Source: Hymenopellis radicata (taxonomy: Eukaryota; Basidiomycota; Agaricomycetes; Agaricales; Physalacriaceae). From it: a DNA stretch of 64,000 bases. This document shows, piece by piece, positions 56,104-64,000 of the stretch (position 1 is the first letter of the stretch; every line of letters starts with the position of its first letter). The stretch lies in contig JADNRX010000235.1 of NCBI GenBank assembly GCA_015501595.1, positions 23,243 to 87,242 on the forward strand, written 5' to 3'. The notes below the pieces were generated by a model. The model saw only the letters and a list, made by a program, of their open reading frames with translations. It was not told where the DNA came from and did not search any database. The translations under genes and the position numbers were made by a program.

Positions 56104-57129
56104 ATGTCCACTGAGCCGATTCCCATCCCCGACAACATTGTAGACTTGTAAGTCCTGAATGCGTCTGAGTCTTGTATATCGCAAGCTTACGGGTGATGTT
56201 AAAGGACCGGACCATTGGTGAAGTCTTTCCAAATCTACCCTGAGAACCCACCATCCGCTGATCATGGCGCTTCGACAGATCCTAGGTCACTTCTTCAACT
56301 GGGGGCTTCTGGGCGTTCTGACCGTCCAGGCGTGTAAGTTCGCATTGACTAAAGTACCGACACCACTGCAGACTGACATTATTCCGCTCTCAGATATCTA
56401 TTATCTTGTTTTCCCCGGCGACGCTCTTTGGCCGACTAAATCACTGGCTGTGTTTGTGTACATCCTGGAGGTTGCGCAGACGTGTATTATAACCAGCGAT
56501 GCATTTAGAAACTTTGGATCTGGGTTTGTGCTTAGCTCTTTCCCGGTGTGAATGTATCTGACGCGACATGGGTGATAGGTGGGGAGACATGTTGAAACTC
56601 GACCTCATAGGGACGTACTGGCTGGGACTGCCTGTCATGACCGCTATCAGTCAGTTGTGGTAATTAATTCTGTCGTACAGACTGGCTGACTTTCCCAACC
56701 CACAGTTAGCTGTGTTGTGCAGTTCGTATATGCGTGGCGTGTCTGGCGCCTTATAAAGCGATGGTGGACTCCAGGCCTCATCGTCCTTGTGCGTACCCTT
56801 TCGATATAATAGTGTTAAACAGCACAGACTGACTCGTAAAACAGTTGTCTCTGACTCAAGGCATTGCCGGTATCTATGCTGGAGATCGTGCGAGACGCCT
56901 GAACCATTTCTCGATGCTTCAAGCTGACACCTATGTTTCAACTTGACAACTTCAGTACGAATTCATGCTACGATTTCACTGACGCCGATAACAAGCTCTG
57001 TAGATCTGGCTCGCGGGAACGGCTTCCTGTGATACCCTCATTGCCGTGTCTATGTCCTTGACGTTGTTGAAATCCCGGACGGGCATGCGCCAGACTAACA
57101 TCCTCGTTTCGAGGATCATTAGTGAATAG
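56104..57129 (+). pseudogene. DUF6534 membrane protein (d), 3'-truncated
   Basis: Start ATG 56104 (MSTEPIPIPDNIVDL), microexon 56205-56217 (T-G-P-L), then ILGHFFNWGLLGVLTVQ, YYLVFPGDALWPTKSLAV, VYILEVAQTCIITSDAFRNF, LKLDLIGTYWLGLPVMTAI, LTQGIAGIYAGDRARRLNHF and IWLAGTASCDTLIAVSMSL. The frame stops after VSRIISE at 57127-57129, exactly where the paralogues go on with RLxIETG. The last membrane span and tail are missing, and a CGGGT-rich repeat follows the break. Probably non-functional. Confidence 0.75.
56205..56217 (+). other. 13-nt microexon of DUF6534 copy (d)
   Basis: GACCGGACCATTG lies between AAAG and GTGAAG. It joins GACTT to ATCCTAGGT, giving D-L-T-G-P-L-I-L-G. Confidence 0.75.
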
Positions 57130-57246
57130 CGCGGGTTCGGGTCACCCGGACCGGGTCATCGTCGGGTACAATAGTGGGTCGGGCTCGGGTTGGCGGTCCG
57201 TGACCCGGCCTCTACCCGTTACCCTTTTGAGGACCCGATCCTCCTA
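57130..57246. repeat. CGGGT-rich low-complexity repeat at the truncation point
   Basis: CGGGT and ACCCG occur more than ten times in both orientations (for example GGGTCACCCGGACCGGGTC). Such clusters are often the ends of hAT-like or satellite-type repeats. It starts right after the truncated DUF6534 frame. Confidence 0.5.
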
Positions 57247-57441
57247 AGTACTCAGTAGCGTGGTAAGGCAAGTACTACTACTTGCCAAATACTTTCTATA
57301 TTGTAACTACAGGATTTAACAGATTTTTATAAATTTATTTGGGCTCAAACGAGCCCAACGTCGTTGCGGAAGAATTTCCGTCATCGCCGAGCTGGCCGAA
57401 TGTCCCAGCAATCGCCGGATAACGATCGGTCAGCTCTGATC

Positions 57442-57488
57442 ACACAGGTGGCAAAGCCCCGGCAACTTGATCGAGTTGCCGGACAAGC
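57442..57488 (+). repeat. 47-bp inverted repeat, left copy
   Basis: It starts ACACAGGTGGCAAAG and holds the palindrome-like CGGCAACTTGATCGAGTTGC. The inverted copy at 60198-60244 differs at four positions. The pair encloses the transketolase pseudogene. Confidence 0.6.
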
Positions 57489-57646
57489 AACCTCTGTGGC
57501 AACTCCTGGGTCAACTTCACTTGAAACACGGACTTTAGCACCTGTGTTAAGTACATAAACATGCCAGTCTCGTAACGCCTCATGTACTTAGTACATCAAT
57601 CACAGATGAAGGCTTGGAAGTGAAGTGGTATTAACTATGTGATACA

Positions 57647-59620
57647 TCAGGTAAACTCAGTCTTACAAACACAACACGTTGATCTAATGATGCTACTCTG
57701 CGAAACCAAGAAGAATTGCTCCGACTGCCCTAACCGAGGAAGCATAATGTCGCCTCTGGCGGTCTTGCTCTTCACCCACGCGGATACCTTTTCCGCGATG
57801 TTGTCCGCACACACCGAAGATATCGTACAACGTGGAGACGCATGCGCGTAGCCATCCATAGGATGACCAGGCCCATGGCTACAATGAGCGCCCTCCCGTT
57901 TCTGAGCACACTATCCAGAAACGCGAATGGTTGTTGATGAAAGTGTGATTGACTGGGCATTGAGAAGCTTCGCTGCGTCGATGCCTCTCTAGTAGATATG
58001 GGAAGGGTACGCCACGTGTTTGACTTTGGCACGGTCGGAGCCTGCGAGGATGGGGACGGGTTGGCGGGAGAGTGCGAATAGTGAGTGAGGGAGTATCATC
58101 AAAGTCTAGTGCGACTTCCCATGCGCCCACTATGAAAGTTGCTTTAGAAAGAATAGGGTGAACAGGTAATACCATGGGACTTACTGCACTCCTCAGCATC
58201 GGCGGGGCGAATGAAATTGTAGTTGGGGAGTCCGCGATAGAAGTTGGCCAGCCTGGAGTCTGGACAAGGAGTAAGTTTACCAAAGCAGAATGCTTTGAGA
58301 GGGATCATACGCGATAGGCTGATGAGTAGGCCCGTCTTCACCGATACCAATCGAATCGTGAGTGGCGATGCTGATCGTATTTGCAAAGCAGTCATACGAG
58401 CACCAGGCGCCGCGTACAACCAGAACATGAAGAATCTAAAAAACAGATTAGATGGCAACAACATGGAATAAGCGGCATCAACGTACGTCGAGCATATTGC
58501 TATGAACATTCCATTCTGGTACGCGCTCATGCCATTGGCAAGACCAATCATCGAGAACTCGCGAATGCCATATCGGATTTGGCGCCCAGAGTAATCGCCC
58601 AGACCCGTTTCAGGCTATATACAAAGTCAGCGATTCAAGTCGAATATCATGCCAGTAAAGGCCCACAGCTTGGAATTCGACCTGTCCCGGGAAATTGACA
58701 AATGTCGATTCTAGTAGATCCGCAGAGCCAGCAATAGAGTGCTTGTACTTAGGCACTGGAGCAGCAAGAGCAATACCGGATGACTTTCTCGTGGGCTGCT
58801 CTGCAGTCGGAAGCTTTAATTTGGGCGGTAGGAAAGTCCGCCATTCCTCTGGAAGTTTTCCCGTCAACCGCTGATGAAGTTCAGCATACTCCTCGGGGTG
58901 GGCATTGGCATATTTGGCATAGAGTGTGTTCCAAGCGGCTTCGTCATCCTGGCCACGTTTAATTACAGGACGAGAGTATTCTGTTCGTCGTCAAGACGCG
59001 TACTTTAAAGAAGAGCGAGTAACCAACATACCGTAAACTTCTTCCGGAATCACTTAGCCTTGGCATCCATACCCCAGACCCCTTGACGTATTCAACTTCA
59101 TCTGCCTCAAGGGCTCGTCCATGAGCAGCACCGGTATTGGCGCGACGGCTTCCAAAGCCAATTACGGTTCGTATGTGGATGAATACAGGCTTCCCTATTA
59201 CGCCTTTAGCGGTGTCGAGAGCAGCGATTATAGCAGGGAGCTGAGAGAAATGTGAATAAGAGGATACACCAAATGGGAGGGCACCCACATCATTAGTTCC
59301 GTCCTGAACATTGATAGCATGGAAGCCGTTCGCAGAGCCAGTAACACGCCAGATCTTATTGTCAATGATATCAAGCCCCGGCTTGTTGTAAGTTGCGGGA
59401 AGCCTCTTTGACGCAATGGCCAGTCCGACGGCATTGGCAATACCTTGCCCAAGAGGACCGGTGGTCGCCTAGTATCCCAGAATTGTTAAAGGCAGCTTTT
59501 AGATGTATGAATCGACTCACCTCAATGTCCGGGAATTCAATTTCCAGATAACCCGCTACGATTCCACAGTTTGGATTATGGTACGTCCGGCACCACAGAC
59601 CTCTGTGCGAGTTGTGCCCC
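57647..59620 (-). pseudogene. transketolase-like (DHA-synthase type) pseudogene
   Basis: Exons read leftward: [147 protein letters not shown] and PNYNFIRPADAEECS. The terminal WV region ends NIAEKVSAWVKSKTARGD. The HGGGHPG-type N-terminus is not found, and after VTGSA about 45 residues are lost, including the GD(A/G)..EG..N box that binds thiamine diphosphate and Mg. [14 protein letters not shown] matches dihydroxyacetone-synthase-like transketolases. It cannot be active. Confidence 0.8.
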
Positions 59621-60197
59621 ACCCGCGATACAAGTACGAGTCGTGGTCCTGCCATCAGCGGCGCGTCCGAAATCAAGCACTGTTGCGAGAACCAACACTG
59701 AGCAGCCCTAGAATGCGGAACAGTCTAAGTGGTGACCTGACAATCGGATTAGAAAGAGAGGAGAGAGCGTGAAGTAAACATGCCTTGGAGGCTAGTCAAT
59801 CCTTCAGACTAGACACACGCCCGCTACGACCTTGCTGGCGCCGGTCGATATAACCCCCATTCAACCTCCTCACGCAAGTCACCTCTGCCCGCCCGGCGCC
59901 GTCTGCGTGAGCTGTCCGACCACTCTGGCTCCATCGTTGACCCGCGTCGTACCCCTTCCGAAAGAACGAATCCAATGGCTGCGCGAGTCGTCCAGAATCG
60001 AGCGCCGTTGCGAAAACCAACGCAGAGCCCCAGAGCGTATCCAAAGGCGGAAAGACAGGAAGGAGCAAGGAGCAAGGCAAGCAAGGAGAGATCACAAGCC
60101 ACTAGTTAATATTGTAATATTATCGAAATATAATTGGAGATGGTTAAATATCTAACAAATCAAATGGGCCTATTAAGGCAAGCCTTCGCCGCGTGTC

Positions 60198-60244
60198 GCC
60201 TGTCCGGCAACTCGATCGAGTTGCCGCGACTTTGCCACCTGTGT
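60198..60244 (-). repeat. 47-bp inverted repeat, right copy
   Basis: Contains the perfect 22-bp palindrome at 60205-60226 (CGGCAACTCGA and its complement). Inverted relative to 57442-57488. Confidence 0.6.
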
Positions 60245-60977
60245 CAGGATCTCTTACCTCTTGCCACCACAGCACAGTCAACGTTAACGTTGTGCTCATC
60301 GGCCCCGGAACTTGTTCTGGGGCTTGTTCTTCTTCTTTCCTTCGTGTTCTCTTTCTTTTCTGGCGCGGTTTGGCTTCACGCTGGCCGCTGCGCCCTCGGA
60401 TACATTCTGGGGTGCGTTCTGGTACTCGTCTGCGCGACGGCACCAATTCGACAAGGATTCTACCAACCACGACGACGACAGCCACTACGGATATCCTGTC
60501 CTCGCGACGGCGCTTCCTTAGCCACGACCTGAGGCTGCCAAAGACTACTTTTTTGCGCTCTGCTCTCTCGACGAGCAGCGCGAACGTGTCAGCCTTCTGG
60601 ACGGAGCCGCAACGTCTCTGGATGACGACGACGGGCTTCAAAAGGCTGGATGAGCCCCCGCGCCGTCTCATTCTTGCCGCCAATGAGGCAATGCATAGAT
60701 TTTTTGGGGCTGGAGGGCGTCGCGGATGCATCCGGCCCCCAAGGTGTGTATTTACTGCATGTTTTCTTTCATTTTCTTATTTACATTGCGTAGTCTATCC
60801 CCGTCTGCCTCGCGCCCAACGTCTCATCGCGCACATCACCTCTTCGCGACCATCTCTTCGTCGCCATGTCCCCACCTTCCTTCCGCACTTTGTTGAGCTG
60901 CGGTTCTTGCGAGAGCAAGTAGCCGGGGCCTCGCAAATGTGCATCGTGCGCGTCGCTAACCCTTGCGCAATTTAGAG
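60245..60977. other. repeat-rich intergenic, no supported gene
   Basis: A 260-codon plus-strand frame (60193-60975) and a 195-codon minus frame overlap almost fully. The plus frame is Arg/Ser/Thr-rich with no domain, and a third frame in between reads acidic (SLDEQRERVSLLDGAATSLD), so no frame can be chosen. Confidence 0.3.
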
Positions 60978-61134
60978 ACCTCAACGAGTCACCGAGTCAC
61001 CGAGTCATCTGGTGACTCGACTCGCTTCGGGCACGTCGGCGTTCGCACTCGTATGACTCGCGAGTCACATACTCGCGAGTCCAAGCACGAGTCTGAGTAT
61101 TGATTTTCAGAGCACGAGTCATCACACAATGACT
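60978..61134. repeat. GACTCG-rich short-motif cluster
   Basis: CGAGTCA/TGACTCG occurs about ten times in both orientations (CACCGAGTCACCGAGTCATC, GACTCGCGAGTCACATACTC). Likely the end of a repeat or a protein-binding array; no coding. Confidence 0.55.
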
Positions 61135-61465
61135 CGCAAATATTTAGATCTATATTTAAACTAAATTTACGAATTTTTTGCAGAGCAAATGGTCCGCAAC
61201 GTCTCGAGAACGAGACGTGCACGATTATCCTGCCCGATCCGGCAATCCGGGCCGAGTCCCGAAGCGACGCGTCAGCGTCTGATCGAGTGTTATTTCTTTC
61301 TTCTGAACCACCACCACGACCACCACGACTACCCAGGGAGTGACGATTGTCGCTCCCGCTGCTCTGACGATTATCAGGCAGCCTGTGGGGTGTGGATTTG
61401 GCTCTGGCTCTGTGCCGGGCCTGCTGCTGCTGGCTCTGCGCCAGTAGCAAATCTTGAGGACGACT

Positions 61466-61575
61466 TCCGTCGCTCGACTTCAAGTCGGCGACGATGACAA
61501 TGGCGCTCGACTCTAAGTCGGCGTCCATATAAATGGAGACCGACTTCTATAAATGGAGACCGACTTCACGTCGTC
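61466..61575. repeat. short tandem CGACTT-type repeats
   Basis: ATAAATGGAGACCGACTTC occurs twice in a row (61529 and 61549), after three related CGACTTNAAGTCGGCG units. Confidence 0.6.
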
Positions 61576-61757
61576 TTCATGGAAACGTGGACGCGACGCG
61601 TAAGCCCCAGCAAGTGGGCAGTATTCGACGATGATGGCAATGACACGACGACCGAGATGGACGGCGATGAGAAGGAGGAGGAGGAGGATGCAACATGATG
61701 AGGAGGAGGAGGTGAGGGGTCGGATGATGTGAGAGGACGTGTCGACGCCGCAACCGC

Positions 61758-61777
61758 CACCACCACCACCACCACAC
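61758..61777. repeat. CCA microsatellite at the palindrome edge
   Basis: (CCA)6-like run directly before the first base of the large palindrome. Confidence 0.6.
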
Positions 61778-64000
61778 CCAATGCAGTACCCTTAACTAGT
61801 TTCAGCCCTATCTAGCAGGGCACCGAAATACATTATAAGTTGTATTTAGATGCCTGCGACTTAGAGTCTAAACTAGTTTCAGGCCACCTACCTATAATAA
61901 TAGGGCCCTCCAGAGCGCCTTCCTAATAGGGAGGGCTCACCCGGGGGTGGCCTGCTGCCTGGCCCAGGATCTATAAATAGGTCTAGGATCTGGTAGGGTT
62001 CTGCAGGGTCTACTGATAGGGAGATTAGATATTGATGGGATGTGGGGAATGTGCCTGGGATTGATGGATTGATGGATGGGATCTAGGATGGGTGGGGAAT
62101 GCCCTTTGTGGCGCATTTTTGATTAGGTCAGCATTAGGCTGCATGGGGTGGGCATTGATGAATGCTGCTGTAGGGGATGGCTGTTGGGGTGATGAAAACC
62201 TTTTTTATAGTTTTTTGGGCTGGGAATCCAATGGTATAAACCATTTTGCGATAGCTTCAAAACTGGAGGAGATATTAGAGGTACAAAAATGCGCCACACT
62301 TCTAGTAGGCTTTGTACATAGCCTATAGCCTTGGGACTTTGATACCCTTTAGAGGTACTATAGAGCGATGTCTGATATCAGTTTCAGGTCATTTCATCAA
62401 AGGGTTCAAGAGATATGTCAGGATGACTGCTCCAGGGCCACCAGGGATATAGCACAGGATCCTACAATCCTGGAAGCCTAGGACTTGGCTACATCGTTTA
62501 TAGTAGTAATAGACCTCTATTTATGATATAGATAGTGTCCCCAACCCAGTAGTCCATGTATAGATAGGTCCCCAATGCTGTTTTAAGCATTTTCGCATTT
62601 TTGGTTATTTAACATAGAGATACCTCTCTAAATTGTACTGGGCTACCTTTAGACATTTATTTACAACCTTTTTGCAAAAGGAACCATGTCATTTGGTGAA
62701 GGGACCTATGTTCTAGAGGTCAGTCTTCCTCCCCACCGGAGTTTTGATCAAAATTCCCACGCTCTAGAGGGAGGATCGTCCACTCAATTTAACGTGTCTC
62801 ACACATGCTACTGCCTTCATTTCTTCTGCAGGACGTGTATATATGTTATATATATGATCCAGTTCAGACCAGTAATTTAATGAAGTAATCAGGTCTCTTG
62901 ACCTGATTACTTCATTAATCTACTGGTCTGATAGAGATCATAATATAACATATATACACGTCCTACAGAAGAAATGAAGGCAGTAGCATGTGTGAGACAC
63001 GTTAAATTGAGTGGACGATCCTCCCTCTAGAGCGTGGGAATTTTGATCAAAACTCCGGTGGGGAGGAAGACTGACCTCTAGAACACTGGTCCCTTCACCA
63101 AATGACATGGTTCCTTTTGCAAAAAGGTTGTAAATGAATGTCTAAAGGTAGCCCAGTACAATTTAGAGAGGTATCCTATGTTAAATAACCAAAATGCGAA
63201 AATGCTTAAAACAGCATTGGGGACCTATCTATACATGGACTACTGGGTTGGGGACACTCTTATATCATAAATAAGGTTTATTACTACTATAAACGATGTA
63301 GCCAAAGTCTAGGTCCCCAGAGTAGGATCCTATGCTATATCCCTGGTGGCCCTGGAGCAGTCATCCTGATATATCTCTTGAACCCTTCGATGAAATGACC
63401 TGAAAATGATATCAGATATCGCTCTATAGTACCTCTAAAGGTATCAAAGTCCCAAGGCTATAGGCTATGTACAAAGGCCTACTAGAAGTGTGGCGCATTT
63501 TTACCTCTAATATCTCCTCCAGTTTTGAAGCTATCGCAAAATGGTTTACACCATTGGATTCCCAGCCCAAAAAACTATAAAAAAGGTTTTCATCACCCCA
63601 ACAGCCATCCCCTACAGCAGCATTCATCAATGCCCACCCCATCCACCTAATGCTGACCTAATCAAAAATGCGCCACAAAGGCATCCCCACCCATCCTAGA
63701 CCCATCATCAATCCATCAATCCCAGGCACATTCCCCACATCCATCAATATCTAATCTCCCTATCAGTAGACCCTGCAGACCCTGCCAGATCCTAGACCTA
63801 TTTATAGATCCTGGGCCAGGCAGCAGGCCACCCCCGGGTGAGCCCTCCCTATTAGGAAGGCGCTCTGGAGGGCCCTATTATTATAGGTAGGTGGCCTGAA
63901 ACTAGTTTAGACTCTAAGTCGCAGGCATCTAAATACAACTTATAATGTATTTCGGTGCCCTGCTAGATAGGGCTGAAACTAGTTAAGGGTACTGCATTGG
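61778..64000. repeat. 2.2 kb near-perfect palindrome (inverted repeat, 4-nt loop), cut by the window end
   Basis: The left arm starts CCAATGCAGTACCCTTAACT at 61778; the window ends with its complement at 64000. The arms meet at GGTC-TCTT-GACC (62892-62903), leaving a 4-base loop. Sampled stretches agree at about 95% with small indels (for example the MGWALMNAAVGDGCWGDENL frame at 62143 and its mirror on the minus strand at 63642). CTAGTTTCAG recurs in each arm. No transposase frame is visible. The right boundary and any target duplication lie outside the window. Confidence 0.9.

Noticed and set aside
60193..60975. 260-codon plus-strand frame
   Set aside because: Arg/Ser/Thr-rich, no domain, fully overlapped by a long frame on the other strand; GC-rich sequence makes long chance frames likely.
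1..64000. tRNA, rRNA genes and CRISPR arrays
   Set aside because: No regularly spaced repeats were seen, and the only good A/B-box pair belongs to the SINE; a tRNA scan could not be run, so a missed tRNA gene is possible.

Overview
The window is nuclear DNA of a filamentous basidiomycete, most likely a wood- or litter-decaying Agaricomycete. Genes are broken by many 45-100 bp GT..AG introns. The gene set includes a glyoxal oxidase, three GMC/aryl-alcohol-oxidase-type genes and four DUF6534 membrane proteins. No prokaryotic features, rRNA or convincing tRNA genes were seen.

Layout. 0-17 kb is a duplicated, decaying segment. It holds two large and one fragmentary copy of an F-box/Cys-rich gene, a mitochondrial RRM-like gene (4.0-5.0 kb) with a degenerate copy at 11.8 kb, and a two-exon mitochondrial membrane-protein family with copies at 10.4, 13.3 and 31.2 kb. 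A gag-only LTR retrotransposon (6952-10210, LTRs that look identical, TSD CCTCT) sits in the last codons of one F-box copy and itself carries a nested TIR element. An apparently complete CmcJ/AsaB-type oxidoreductase follows at 15.2-16.3 kb. 17-27 kb is an MFS sugar-transporter gene on the minus strand, split by a 7 kb Ngaro-like tyrosine-recombinase retrotransposon with split direct repeats.

27-35 kb contains a truncated small-HSP gene, the glyoxal oxidase, the third copy of the mitochondrial family and two frameshifted Ifi-6-16-like genes. 34-57 kb interleaves four DUF6534 membrane-protein genes with three GMC oxidoreductase genes. One GMC copy has a frameshift and one DUF6534 copy is truncated. 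All four DUF6534 copies share a 13-nt microexon. A tRNA-derived SINE with a 26-A tail lies at 55.4 kb. 57-61.5 kb is repeat-rich and holds a transketolase-like pseudogene between 47-bp inverted repeats. From 61.8 kb to the window edge the DNA is a ~2.2 kb near-perfect palindrome with a 4-nt loop.

Function. Glyoxal oxidase and the GMC oxidases are extracellular H2O2 producers in white-rot chemistry, so 28-55 kb looks like an oxidase-rich accessory locus. The rest reads as a transposon-laden, duplication-prone region where many genes have been broken recently. Exon borders were set by hand from splice motifs and alignment between paralogues. Single-base frameshifts could be sequence errors.
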